A DNA stretch of 64,000 nucleotides, from assembly GCA_030765055.1 (NCBI GenBank), contig CM060954.1, forward strand, positions 109,798,813-109,862,812, given 5' to 3'. The notes under the pieces are model-generated. The model was not told where the DNA came from. It did not search any database and was given only the letters and a program-made list of their open reading frames with translations. The first letter of the stretch is position 1; each line of letters starts with the position of its first letter. Positions 45,644 through 56,675 of the stretch are shown here, piece after piece. This stretch comes from Mantis religiosa. Taxonomy: Eukaryota > Arthropoda > Insecta > Mantodea > Mantidae. Made by a program: the position numbers and the translations under genes.

Positions 45644-46249
45644 TAGGTCGTAGAAGAGAGGGATATTTACTACTTATTTGGCCCTGTAGATCTGAATGCA
45701 TCACCGGCATGTGAACTTTGTGCAGAAAAGTATCCCGAAAGACAACTACCACCTCCACGAATATACTCGTGAATCTACAAACATTTGAAAGAGAATGGCT
45801 TCTTCAAGTGATTTTATATTATTAAAAGTCTAAGATGTGTACAAAGCTTAACCGTGGAGAACAAGTTCTTCGTGATGCAGGGCAAACCCAGCAAATATCA
45901 CAAGATGCACTGCAGTAAGCAAGCTGTCAATTATATGAATATATGGAGAAATTGGCATGTAAACCTTTTATACCCATATCACTTCAATGCGTGATAGGAT
46001 TCACGTGGAAGAGCTAAATTCAAAAAGAACTTTCTACCATCGCATTTTATGGGTCGGCCTATGTCCATGAATTTCTTAGCATGACCTTCTTCACTAATAA
46101 GTTTGGGTCATAATACTCATAAATGGACTTAGGAAAACCCTTCTGAGGTACAACGGGACAGATATCAAAGAGGTTTCGTCTCAATGCAGAATCATTCGTG
46201 ATCACCTAATTAGTTCCAATTTCTTTCCGTCGCGCCTGATAGCAGAGAC
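45644..46249. other. Unassigned interval
   Basis: No feature recognised. Confidence 0.3.
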
Positions 46250-46810
46250 ATATTGTAACGTTCCCGGTTGCGCCAACTGGCAGGTAAATTACACTTTCGC
46301 ATTTAACGTTACTAGAAGGTGGGGTAGCTCAGCAGGGAGTGGTTCCTACCAAGATCTGGGTTACCAGGCAGGGTTGGCTTAGGTTAAAATTTAACATGTA
46401 TTTCTGGTTAAATAGGGTTTATTCTACAATCTACCCAAGGCCAAAAGAAATTATCTATATGAGGACAACTGTGGCTTTTACCTGGCCTAAGATTCCTGCT
46501 CCTTGCTTTTTGATGTTTATTCTTGAAGAATATAGACGTGGCCATCAGGGAACTGGGTGACGCAGGTTCCAGTAGCACGTGCGAGACTACTCCCACCTGG
46601 GCCAAAACCCTGGGGTTTAAATGCCGAAACTGCCGAAGCAGCGACTGACTCACTGCTGGGTCAGTTATGTCAGCAAGGCTTTCGACCTCCGCCTAACAAC
46701 CCAGCATGACCGGATGTCGCGTGTACCGATATTATTCCATCTTCTAAGTATACAATTTTTACCAATTTTGTCTTTTTTAAATGTGTATCAAAATTTTAAC
46801 ATCACAATAT
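46250..46810 (+). mobile_element. DNA transposon E, second copy, left end shortened
   Basis: From GTTGCGCCAACTGGCAGGTA through ACCTGGCCTAAG, TCCTTGCTTTTTGATG, GACTACTCCC and CGGATGTCGCGTGTACC it follows the 42-kb copy and shows the uninterrupted site where that copy carries the LINE. The right terminus (AACATCACAATAT) is kept; the left one is replaced by a shorter ATATTGTAACGTT. It lies 19 bp from transposon F. Confidence 0.8.
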
Positions 46811-46829
46811 CTACTATTTCTTGATAATA

Positions 46830-48101
46830 CAGTGCGATGCATATAAACCTGTACCACTTCAATAGACCATAACTTTTGCACCAATAATAGGACACAGGTG
46901 AAACTTCGGGAGAACATAATACACAATTGGGGGACTACATTACTCTCTTTGCATCTCAGATAAAATGCTGGAAGTATCCTTTGCCAGCATCTATACATGT
47001 TTGCAAACGTCGCAGCATGTTCCCTGAAGTTTGGGATAGGAATTTGGGACAATTCGTCGTTATTTTCTCTCCATCTTAATCAGCCACACGTTCGGCCGCA
47101 ATTTGGTACGGGATTTCTATGTTTGAGATGGCATGCACGTTGACTTTTTGAAGTTTTACGTCGAGAGACCAGAAATAACAAATTCGTTGTATTTTGATTT
47201 GTTTCTTGATGATTGTACTTGGTTAACTAAGAGTCACGAGAATCTTGATTTCAAGGCATGGTTCGGAATAAAGTTTCGGAGAAGTCACATTTTGTAACTA
47301 TTTAATTGTATTATTTAGATTACATTTTACTTGAACTTCCTTTCCCAGTCACTTCCAACATATCGATAAATCCTTACTTTGCTATACTCAAACAGATTCA
47401 AACTATTACTTAAATGTTCTTGATCTTGCACCACTATTCCTCACACTCACCATTACCACGTCACAACATTACGTCATACAATTATTACTACATAGATTTA
47501 CATAATCATATTTTTTTTATAAATTCATAAACTTTTCGTAACTTTTCTAAATATAACTCGAAACTGCTGTTACAAATTATACGGAGAGTATCCTGTCCAA
47601 TTTTACTTATTTCGGTTCGATTGCATTCCTTGAGAACAGCAGTTTTATTATATGTGGCCTATTCTTGCACACTCTATTTTTAGATACCCACACAAGAAAA
47701 TTTCCGGTGAGATTAGGTCAGGGGATCTGGGGGCCACAGATCTTTTGAGATTATTTGAATATCAAAAAGCTGGTTATAAGTTCCATGGTGTCATTAGAAT
47801 TATGACATGTTGCTTCATTTGCTGGAAATAAACTTCTCTCAATTCGATATCCTCCAGCTGCTCCAAAAATGTCATGAAGTGCCCATATAAACTTCAGTGT
47901 CTACAGTCGTATCAAATAAAATGGGACCAACGATCCATAGATGTTGGTGGAGGATACTTCAAACATTTTATCTGAGCTGCAAATAGTGTAGTGCAATCTC
48001 CCAATTGTGTATTATATTCTCCCAGAGTTGCACGTGTGTCCTATTATTGGTTCAGAACTTATGGCCTATTGAAATGGTTCAGGTTTATATGGATAGCACT
48101 G
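46830..48101 (-). mobile_element. TA-flanked transposon F, long copy with about 150-bp inverted termini
   Basis: TA at 46,828-46,829 and 48,102-48,103. The left end CAGTGCGATGCATATAAACC and the right end, reverse-complemented as CAGTGCTATCCATATAAACC, remain similar for about 150 bp (CAATAATAGGACACA, ATAATACACAATTGGG, TCAGATAAAATG). The interior around 47,570-47,780 matches the 20.2-kb copy and reads on the minus strand as a broken transposase block RSPDLISPEIFLCGYLK, in which the expected Asp is Glu. The full 1,272 bp still lack an intact coding region. Confidence 0.88.
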
Positions 48102-48650
48102 TAAGTTGTTACCTTGGTTGATAATGCCCATTTGGATATCACCAACGAATGTAGCTTTGTGTGGCTTAATTATTTAGGTACTGGGCATACTGGGCAATGT
48201 TACGGTTTGAAACACTGTTCTTAAAGAAAACTGACCCGTGTATGAAATTTACTAGACTTAATAGAACTTCTCAGCGACCGACTTTCACGCCCCCTATGGC
48301 GCTATAGTAATTTGGCAAATGACGGCATATTTAGAAGCATCATTTTCCTCTCTTTTTCTCTCTCCCTCCCCCCCCCTCTCTCTCTCTCTTTCACGACGTA
48401 CTCAATATGTTTCTAAAAGACTTTTGGTTTCTATGTGTCCTGTACCAGATAATGATGCTCTGAGATTGAATTTTGTACAACGTGTACAACAATTAAAACA
48501 ATATTGTAAGTAAGCAAAGGTTCACTAAGAACAAAATTGAAACCTATTACAATTTTTGTCAAATAAATCTTTCATGTCCTCTACCTTTTCACAATATTCC
48601 ATGTTTGCACTTCATGATGGCCTTGGACATATTTAAAAGTTTCTTCACTC
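48102..48650. other. Unassigned interval with polypyrimidine tract
   Basis: No gene recognised. A C/T-rich run lies at 48,348-48,391. Confidence 0.3.
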
Positions 48651-48669
48651 TCTGTCTGTCTGTCTGTCC

Positions 48670-48748
<79 letters not shown>
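48651..48748. repeat. (TCTG)n then (TC)n microsatellite
   Basis: A short TCTG run followed by about 75 bp of uninterrupted TC dinucleotides, ending 21 bp before array 2. Confidence 0.95.
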
Positions 48749-48750
<2 letters not shown>

Positions 48751-48898
48751 GCTCTCTTTGAATATAGGATGCAGTTAGGTGTTTTTTTAATGTAAATTTA
48801 TATTGAGGAATTAATCCTTAAAGAATTAATCCTTTTAAATACATTACTCCGGTATATGGGTGATTTTTTATTAATTAGAGCCAACTGAAAAATTCAAC

Positions 48899-48970
48899 GC
48901 CATGGCCGGGATTTGAACCACGGATCTACTGGTTTCCGTCCAGTTGCTCTACCCTTGAACTACCATGGTC
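48899..48970 (-). repeat. tRNA-like head, array 2 unit 3 (sense order)
   Basis: Minus strand GACCATGGTAGTTCAAGGGT, AGAGCAACTGG, CCAGTAGATCCGTGG and TTCAAATCCCGGCCATGGC. The acceptor ends pair with one G-T. It is one nucleotide shorter in the D loop than the array 1 head. Confidence 0.8.
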
Positions 48971-49104
48971 AACGTGCCTTCCTGACATTAAATTCTCCAA
49001 CTGACTCGTCATGTTTCCCGGTAGACCACTTTAGGGTTCTCGAATTTGAGACAACCACTTGTGGCGACTTACTATTGTAAGTACTTAATTACCAGGATTT
49101 TTAT

Positions 49105-49150
49105 CGTAGATTATTTTTTTATTTTTTATTTTTTTTTTTATTTTTTTAAT
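49105..49150 (-). repeat. A-rich linker between SINE B monomers
   Basis: On the minus strand a run of A with sparse T joins the 3' end of one unit (TATAAATTTACATT) to the 5' start of the next (TAATCTACGATAAAAATCC). At 49,456-49,467 the equivalent linker is only about 12 bp. The variable length suggests that these are former A-tails. Confidence 0.8.
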
Positions 49151-49257
49151 GTAAATTTATATTGAGGAATTAATCCTTAAAGAATTAATCCTTTTAAATA
49201 CATTACCCCGGTATATGGGTGATTTTTTATTAATTAGAGCCAACTGAAAAATTCAAT

Positions 49258-49329
49258 GCCATGGCCGGGATTTGAACCACGGATCTACTGGTTTCCGCCC
49301 AGTTGCTCTACCCTTGAGCTACCATGGTC
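49258..49329 (-). repeat. tRNA-like head, array 2 unit 2 (sense order)
   Basis: Nearly identical to the head at 48,899; anticodon-stem flanking base differs (GGGCGGAAACC rather than GGACGGAAACC in sense). Confidence 0.8.
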
Positions 49330-49577
49330 AACGTGCCTTCCTGACATTAAATTCTCCAATTGACTCGTCATATTTCCCGGTAGACCACTTTAGGGTTCTC
49401 AAATTTGAGACAACCACTTGTGGCGAATTAATTACCAGGATTTTTATCGTAGATTATTATTTTTTTTAATGTAAATTTATATTGAGGAATTAATCCTTAA
49501 AAAATTAATTCTTTTAAATACATTACTCCGGTATATGGGTGATTTTTTATTAATTAGAGCCAACTGAAAAATTCAAT

Positions 49578-49649
49578 GCCATGGCCGGGATTTGAACCAC
49601 GGATCTACTGGTTTCCGTCCAGTTGCTCTACCCTTGAGCTGCCATGGTC
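49578..49649 (-). repeat. tRNA-like head, array 2 unit 1 (sense order)
   Basis: Nearly identical to the other minus-strand heads. The unit is cut after CACTTGTGGCGA (49,736-49,747) where the inverted copy begins. Confidence 0.8.
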
Positions 49650-49957
49650 AACGTGCCTTCCTGACATTAAATTCTCCAATTGACTCGTCATATTTCCCGG
49701 TAGACCACTTTAGGGTTCTCAAATTTGAGACAACCACTTGTGGCGAGTAATGTATTTAAAAGGATTAATTCTTTAAGGATTAATTCCTCAATATAAATTT
49801 ACATTAAAAAATAATAATCTACGATAAAAATCCTGGTAATTAAGTACTTACAATAGTAAGTCGTCACAAGTGGTTGTCTCAAATTTGAGAACCCTAAAGT
49901 GGTCTACCGGGAAATATGACGAGTCAATTGGAGAATTTAATGTCAGGAAGGCACGAT

Positions 49958-50029
49958 GACCATGGTAGCTCAAGGGTAGAGCAACTGGACGGAAACCAGT
50001 AGATCCGTGGTTCAAATCCCGGCTATGGC
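49958..50029 (+). repeat. tRNA-like head, inverted copy of array 2
   Basis: Plus-strand GACCATGGTAGCTCAAGGGT and onward to TCAAATCCCGGCTATGGC. This copy starts at 49,748 with GTAATGTATTTAAAAGGATT and contains a full A-rich junction, so the inverted segment spans slightly more than one unit. Confidence 0.8.
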
Positions 50030-50309
50030 ATTGCATTTTTCAGTTGGCTCTAATTAATGCAGTTAGGTGTATTTACTTAATTTAAAATGCTCTTTGGTTA
50101 AAATATAAAATGAATAAGAAACTAAGTCATATAGATTTCTTGAAGGACGCACCTTTCCAGATCCGCATAATAGAACGCAGTTGTTTGTACTCACAAACAA
50201 AGGTTCACCTTCTGTCAGCTTGTCCATCTGTGTACCACGAACATAATACGGGCATCAAGTTGATAAAAGCTCTCATTAAATGTTTAGCTGTCATCAAGCT
50301 TAAACTACG

Positions 50310-50541
50310 GGGTATTTACGTCCTTCGATGTTAAGTCATATCAGACGATGAAATGGGTGAAATGATGCTCAAATGAGTCCAGGGTCCATGGAGCGTAGAG
50401 TTAACCGACATTCGCCTTGAAGGATACGGAAAAACCGCGGAAAACTCCTTATCCAGCTAACTCATCCTAACCGAGATTCGAACTCGGGACCTCTTGAACG
50501 TGAGGCAGACACGCTGCCATGTAAGCTACCGAGGCGGGCTA
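50310..50541 (-). mobile_element. SINE A copy
   Basis: Minus strand starts GCCCGCCTCGGTAGCTTAC, has B box GAGTTCGAATCTCGG and body CTCCATGGACCCTGGACTC, and ends TTAACATCGAAGGACGTAA. One of the better preserved copies. Confidence 0.92.
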
Positions 50542-51954
50542 AATTTTGGTTACTTGAAGGGTAAGGGGTAAACAACTGAGGGCAACTTCTTGTGAACCTA
50601 AGATTCCACACAGATGGAGAGAACCAAGAGGGCACAGGCAGGTCACAGACACGGGCAAAGGTTCTTAACGGATGCCGAGAATTCTTAATTCCGGTGCCAG
50701 GACCTGGTGCGCTGCCATCAAAATACCGGTTCCGCTAACGGCAAGCCAAGGACAACCACCACCAACAGCACCCAGTGACGAGAACAGCATTTACAACACG
50801 CAAGCATTCGCGCCACCTGTCCGACACCAGTATACCTGAGATGATGCATAAGAGAAGTAAAGGAAAATGATAGATAGAAAATTGTTTTATTAAAGTAAGC
50901 ACCCCAGCGTTTTTGTAAAAGCAGTGAGAAAAATACGAAAAATGGAAGTCAGGGTGTCCCATCGACGGGCACCAAACCCGCGACTTCCTGAATGGAGTTA
51001 CTACGTTGCGATGGTACCAGGTTCGGTTAATTATCTGAAGCATGCAAACCTTATGAAAGAAAGGGATGGAAACATAAATATGATATAAGGGAATTAGTAC
51101 ACAGTACTGTCCCGGTAAATCTGGGCTGAGTTTCTCAGTTGTTTTTCTGTGCATTTTCAATTGCATTGCAAAACACATTTAAAGTTCATTTATTAGTAAC
51201 TACTAAATAAATTCAAATGAATTAAAATATCATGTTTTCATATATAAAATATTTAAATAAGACCTATCAGTTAAGTGGCAGTTGAGTTCTTAACGCTACA
51301 TTTTGTGGCATTTGTAGATAAAATCTTTCACACAGCAGTGATTCTTTAGAAAAAAAAAATGTTTTCTAACGGTTCTTCCCGAAACCAGCCAAAACCATAA
51401 AGAATGGAACTCAGATAAGATCACGCTGTCCTGCAAACTTTTGACTAAACATTTTTGCTTGATGTCTCCAAAATACTGCTTCCTTAGAGTAAAAGTGAAG
51501 AACTTTTCCGAAGCAAACTTTCTCTCCCATGAGCTATATCAGTTTTTGAAGACAACACAGATAAATCTGCTTCCTTAAAACGAGGCATTTTTGTTATTGG
51601 ATCTAAATGGAGAAAAGCAAAAACTCTCTAGAACCTCGCATTTTATACAGAAAAGGGGAAATACTTCCTCATCTCAGTTAATATCATGAGCTTTGAGGTT
51701 CGGACACGCCTATATTGGAGATTTCTTTTATTCCCTAAGTTTTGTGTTACAATTACAAATACATGACAAAAATGGAAATAAAGATCATGACTGTAGCATA
51801 GAAGTTAACATAGTAAGAATACGTTTCAGGATTTGAATTGAAAACTGTATGCTTTGTTTACAGCAATTTCAGTTCATCTTCAACGACTATATTGCACATT
51901 TTTTAACGTCAGAAAACTTTAACTTTGTAAATATTGAATAAATAATTAATGTGA
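50542..51954. other. Unassigned interval with a possible tRNA-like string
   Basis: No gene recognised. The minus-strand open frame 50,735-51,178 (147 codons) has no domain I recognise. A weak tRNA-like string on the minus strand (CGCGGGTTTGGTGCCCG, about 50,962-50,978) may be an old SINE head. Confidence 0.3.
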
Positions 51955-53005
51955 ATTAATAATTTCTTCACACTAGCCGTATATAGCCATCAATTAACTT
52001 CAATAATAAGAGTTAAATGATGAAGCCTGGACTCAAGTATTTACAATAGTAAGTCGCCGCACACGGTGTATGTCGAATACGAGAGCTCCTAGTGGTTTAC
52101 CGGGAAAATATATGAGTCAATTGGAGAATTTAGGGTAATGATGGCACGTTGGACATGGTAGCTCAATGAGTAAGAGTGACTGGACGGAAACCAGGAGATC
52201 CGTGGATCATATCCTACGGTGTAACTCGAATGCGAGAGCCCCTAGTGGTTTACCGGGGAAATATGTGAGTCAATTGGGGAATATAAAATCATGATGGCAC
52301 GCTAGCCATGGTAGCTCAATGAGTAAGAGTGACTGGACGGAAACCAGGAGATCCGTGGATCAAATCCCACGGTGTAACTCGAATACGAGAGCCCCTAGGG
52401 GTTTACCGGGGAAATGTATGAGTCAATTGGAGAAATTAAAACCATGATGGCACGCTGGCCATGGTAGCTCAATGGGTAACAGTGACTGGACGGAAACCAG
52501 AAGATCCGTGGTTCAAATTCCGGCCATGGTATTGAATTTTTCGTGTTGGGGCTATCTATCAAAATCCTTAGCCTATACACGGCTAGTATGAAGAAAGTAT
52601 TAGTTTCCATCAATTAACTAAAATGATGAGAGTTAAATGATGAAGCCTGGACTCAAGTACTTAAAATAGTAAGTCGCCGCACACAGTGTATCTCGGATGC
52701 GAGAGCCCCTAGTGGTTTACCAGGAAAAAATATGAGTCAATTGGAGAATATATTGTTATGAAGTCACGTTGGCCATGGTAGCTCAATGAATAAGAGGGAC
52801 TGAACGGAAACCAGGAGATCCGTAGTTGAAATCTCACGGTGTATCTCGAATGTGAGAGCCCCTAGTTGTTTGCTGGGGAACAATGAGTCAATTGGAGAAT
52901 TTAATGTCATGGCGGTAATTTGGCATTGGCTGTCAATGGGTAAGAGTGACTGGACGGAAACCAGGAGATCCGTGGTTCAAATCCCGGCCATGGCATTTAA
53001 TTTTT
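51955..53005 (+). repeat. SINE B array 3 with two unit lengths
   Basis: Five sense heads start at about 52,152, 52,305, 52,458, 52,772 and 52,923, giving spacings of 153, 153, 314 and 151 bp. Long spacing equals the 315-bp unit of array 1. In short units the head passes from ATCCC directly to ACGGTGTA, omitting about 161 bp of 3' tail and next 5' region. Copies differ by several substitutions, so this array is older than array 1. No target-site duplication was found. Confidence 0.85.
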
Positions 53006-53018
53006 CATGTTGACTATC

Positions 53019-53063
53019 TAAATAGTTTTGAATAAAAGCATAAAGTTTTGAATAAAAGCATAA
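53019..53063. repeat. Short tandem duplication
   Basis: AGTTTTGAATAAAAGCATA occurs twice in a row with the same flanking bases, a local duplication of about 22 bp between array 3 and the mariner. Confidence 0.85.
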
Positions 53064-53080
53064 GAACTTTGTTACAATTA

Positions 53081-53974
53081 CGAGGGCTGTTCAATAAAGA
53101 ATGGTCTAATTTTTTTTTTTTTGACAACATACCTTTACTCATCCTCATAATTTTGATGGTCCTTCTCAAAATAGTCTCCCTGAATGCGATGCACTTGTCC
53201 AGCATTTCTGCCAGTCTTCAAAGACATGCTGGAAACCACTTTTTGAGAGATCCTACAAAATCGCCTCCACAGCCTTCACCACTGCTTCTGATGATGGATA
53301 ATGCCTCCCACGAAGGCGTTTCCTGAAGTTAGGGAATAGAAAAAGTCACATGGGGCTAAATCCGGACTATAGGGAGGGTGAAGGATGCACTTCACGTTGA
53401 TTTTTGCCAAGATATTCAGCAACAACTTTGGCAATATGCGGGCCGCGCATTACCGTGGTGCAGCATCCAGCCTGCTTCTGGAAATGTGGTCTTTTGCGTC
53501 TGATATGGACTTGCAATATTTTCAGGAAATCCCTGTAGTATTGTCCAGCTACTGATGTGTATGCAGGTACAACACGCGGATAAACCGTTTTATGAATATC
53601 AAAGACTGAGATGACATAACTTTCCCAGCAGAATCAACCACTTTTGCTTTTTGGGGGGGTTGGTGATAAAGGGGATTTCACACTGAGCTTTGCTGTTTGC
53701 TCTCAGGATCAAATTGATGTAGCCAAGTTTCATCAGCAGTGATTATGTTTGAAAGAAACTCCGGATCTTCCTCTAACATCAACTTTAATTGCATGTTACC
53801 TCCATTGCAGCGGTAGGCGATACTGAACATGTCTGAACTTACCTCGTTCTCAACAATTACACTACTACGGCGTCTTTGTTTTCACATTAAGCTAACAGAA
53901 TATAATACGACTGAATTTAGTGCGAATATTATGACCGTAAAAACTTATGTTCATTCTTTATTGAAGAGCCCTCA
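53081..53974 (-). mobile_element. Mariner-type transposon, family M1, second copy
   Basis: Flanked by TA (53,079-53,080 and 53,975-53,976), with ends CGAGGGCTGTTCAATAAAGA and, reverse-complemented from the right, TGAGGGCTCTTCAATAAAGA. At 894 bp it is about 320 bp shorter than the copy at 14.9 kb. The loss falls in the N-terminal part of the transposase. Confidence 0.92.
53133..53805 (-). pseudogene. Mariner M1 transposase, N-terminal deletion
   Basis: On the minus strand the ATG context of the other copy (MEV) is kept, but the reading then jumps to QLKLMLEEDPEFLSN and IITADETWLHQFD (first catalytic Asp). The second site reads GWMLHHGNARPA, where Gly replaces the expected Asp. The third, YSPDLAPCDFFY, is intact. 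The C-terminal part has RGRHYPSSEAVVKAVEA and CWTSASH-like shifted frames. It therefore lost both its DNA-binding domain and one catalytic residue. Confidence 0.88.
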
Positions 53975-53976
53975 TA

Positions 53977-55290
53977 ATATTGAAGCTTGAAATTATACTA
54001 TTGTGAAAATGAAGGATGATTAAATTTTCGCTAAGAAAGTAAAGTATAAATCATTCAATAAAGATAATGAGTACATAGCAAAATGAAAATCTATACCTGT
54101 AATTCAGGCACTAAACAAAACCAAAAATGCAAATTTATTTGAAAATTCTTTTACACATTATATTAATCAAGCAATACCGACACACATACACAATAAATTT
54201 CTAAAATGTTATTTTAAGTGCGTTAGTGTATGTGGGGCGTGTTTGTGTGTTTGAAAGACTATCAGACAGTCTGTTAGGATTTTGAGAACCGAGCAAACTG
54301 ACTAACTTCTGACCATGGTTTTCGTAGTCACATAAGAGAATGCTGGGTTATTTTCCCTCGAAAGTCTAACTAGCTTTATTCTAATTCCATTTCTTAGCGC
54401 TTTATTATTTACTGTGGCTTATTTCTGAGTTTCAGTGGAGAAATGGCGTTTATGGGCTTGCTCTTTGTAGACTTATAGTTATCGTTATTATTGCTTCTAG
54501 TCACCTGTACTATAAGTGGCTCGCGATATCCGAACTTGAGAGGGGAAACCAACATGGAGCAGCATGTGTTTGGCTGTCTATGCAAACAGCAAAACGTATA
54601 AGTGGAGCATGTAATCAAGACAGGGCGAGTTGACTCAAATCATTCGGTGGTGCATGTCGTAGCGATATTTGCTGGCTGAGTAGTGGACCAATTAGAGCTG
54701 AGTAGACTTGAAAACAACAAACGTAAAAAATTCGGAGGTGTAAAAGGATGACATATTGTATGAATTTACCATTAGTTTTGAACGGCGTTCCATGTCAAGC
54801 AAACTGACGATATAGTTACAAATACACATGTAAACAGTGAATACAGTAAAACGACACCGAAAGAATTTAGCCGTGTCGAAGTTTCGAAATTATCTGAGGT
54901 ATAATTTTATGCATCCTTAAGTATTGCATTATTTTGTGATTAGGCAGCGCAGAACCACTTGTGTGCGAACCTCAAAAGTTGTTATTGGGACGCACTGGTA
55001 ACGAAACCCAATGCACTGCTCCTTGCTCTTCATCAGTGATCCTAGCCTCGCTTTCAGGCAATGGGACAAAGGGCAGTTACTTGTGAAAAAAGTCCACTAA
55101 TGACTCGGACAGTTCCAACCGTTGCTTATTTTTCTATGATACAATATTTTTAACCAATTACTGTAAAATCAAAAGCTTCTTCTTAAGTATATATGCTTTA
55201 TTCATTATTATTAAACACAGTGACATAAAAGCTAGTCTCACTGCATAAGGCATTTACTTTTGGTTAACTTTATCTACAATTTTTATATAA
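53977..55290. other. Unassigned interval
   Basis: No gene or repeat family recognised. Confidence 0.3.
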
Positions 55291-55291
55291 T

Positions 55292-55518
55292 TGCCCGCCT
55301 TGGTAGCGTGGTGGTAGCGTGTCTGCTGACGTTCAAGAGGTCCCGAGGTGAATCTTGGTCAGGGTGAGTTACCTGGATAAGGTTTCTTCCGGGAGTTTCC
55401 CTTGTCCTGAGAGACGAATGTCAGGTAACTAAGCTCCATGGACCCTGGGCTCATTTGAGCATCATTTCACCCATTCCATTAATCATCCGATATGACCTAA
55501 CGTTGGATGACGTATATT
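55292..55518 (+). mobile_element. SINE A copy
   Basis: GCCCGCCTTGGTAGCGTGG, then GTTCAAGAGGTCCCGAGG with a 3-bp loss that damages the B box, body CTCCATGGACCCTGGGCTC and end CCTAACGTTGGATGACGTA. TATATAATT on both sides may be a short target-site duplication. Confidence 0.9.
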
Positions 55519-56675
55519 ACAAATATATATAATTTAATGCTTCCATCCTCAATCTCACTACTTTACTTCGCTGTAAAAGGTTTAAGTTACATACGTCCAC
55601 AAGCTTATTTGTCGTTATCGATTTTTATAACGGAATTTTGGAACACGTTAAATATCCATAAACAATTAATTAAGGACAAGCTTCTTTATTTCGGTTGAAA
55701 TAAGCTAAAGAAATGTTTAATAATTGCAAGCTACCGTAGAGTATGTCGGTATGTTTACAAATAGCAATAGTAGGCGGACGGTGTGTCACTACTTGCGATT
55801 CCTTCCTCCATATGGGCTCGTGGCCGTTTTTCCCTTCACTGCCTAATCCACACTCATTCTGGAGCGCTTTTTATATGGCTATATTAGCGGCAAAAACTAT
55901 CTATATATCACATATAAGCTGAGCAACTAATGTTATATATTCGTTCGGTGTCTTTAGAAACACCCAGTATAAACTAAGGGAGAAGAGGTTGTTTGTGATG
56001 TTTGGAAAAGATTTCTGTTGTGGTCATCGTACTTAACATATTTTTCGTGTAAAAAGGAGAAATTTCCTTAACACACCCTCTAAATCTGACAAAGGTAGTT
56101 AAACATTACGTGTACAAACTTAGTACTGAATTTCTTTCCAAACATTGAGCCGACTGCTCGCTACTTTGCCGGCCGGGCTCTCAAGGAGCGTGTAGCCTTG
56201 TTACCTTTAAGGCGCTTGTGGGCGCTGAGGTGCTGGAGCCGAGCTTTGCTCATAATTAGCTAGGTACCCTGAAGTGAGATCGACGGAAGCGGCTCCGGCG
56301 GCATGTGGTGAGTGGTCCTTACTACCATGGTATAATTTTTTATAAATGTACTTCTGTTTCAGGCCTTGCGCCTGTGCTCTTAAAATTGTACTGTTGGGGT
56401 TTAATTTCTGGAGGACTAAACACCCAGTTAACGAAGGGATAAAGATATATACTTATATCAGCATGTATGTCATGATAGTATAAAATAAATAATATTTAGA
56501 AGAGATCCACAAATTTTAATTAGGCATTTCTGAAAGGGGCACTCCTTCACATAGTGTTTGGTGTTGCCGCATACCTTTTCTGATTTTTCTCCATCGCGAC
56601 CTCGTTATCTACCTGTTTCCCTGTTTAATAGTGTAAGTTTGCTCCTTTACCTCTGATGAGGATCGGCGCAGCAGT
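55519..56675. other. Unassigned interval
   Basis: No feature recognised; 56,160-56,310 is GC-richer than average. Confidence 0.3.

Larger units (their letters stand above)
48769..50070 (-). repeat. SINE B concatemer with target-site duplication (array 2)
   Basis: Bounded by exact 14-bp copies of ATGCAGTTAGGTGT (48,769-48,782 and 50,057-50,070). On the minus strand the order is one inverted copy and then three direct copies, the same plan as array 1. Heads lie at 48,899-48,970, 49,258-49,329 and 49,578-49,649 (minus) and 49,958-50,029 (plus). Spacing is 359 and 320 bp, differing mainly through T-rich (A-rich in sense) linkers. The sense 3' end at the left border is TTACATTAAAAAA. The unit differs clearly from that of array 1, so this is a separate subfamily. 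Confidence 0.9.

Noticed and set aside
50735..51178. 147-codon minus-strand open frame
   Set aside because: No domain, no homologous second copy, and composition like its surroundings; treated as chance.
51703..51722. GGACACGCCTATATTGGAG resembling the right end of the 8-kb mariner
   Set aside because: Only about 15 bases match and no partner terminus or transposase remnant is nearby.
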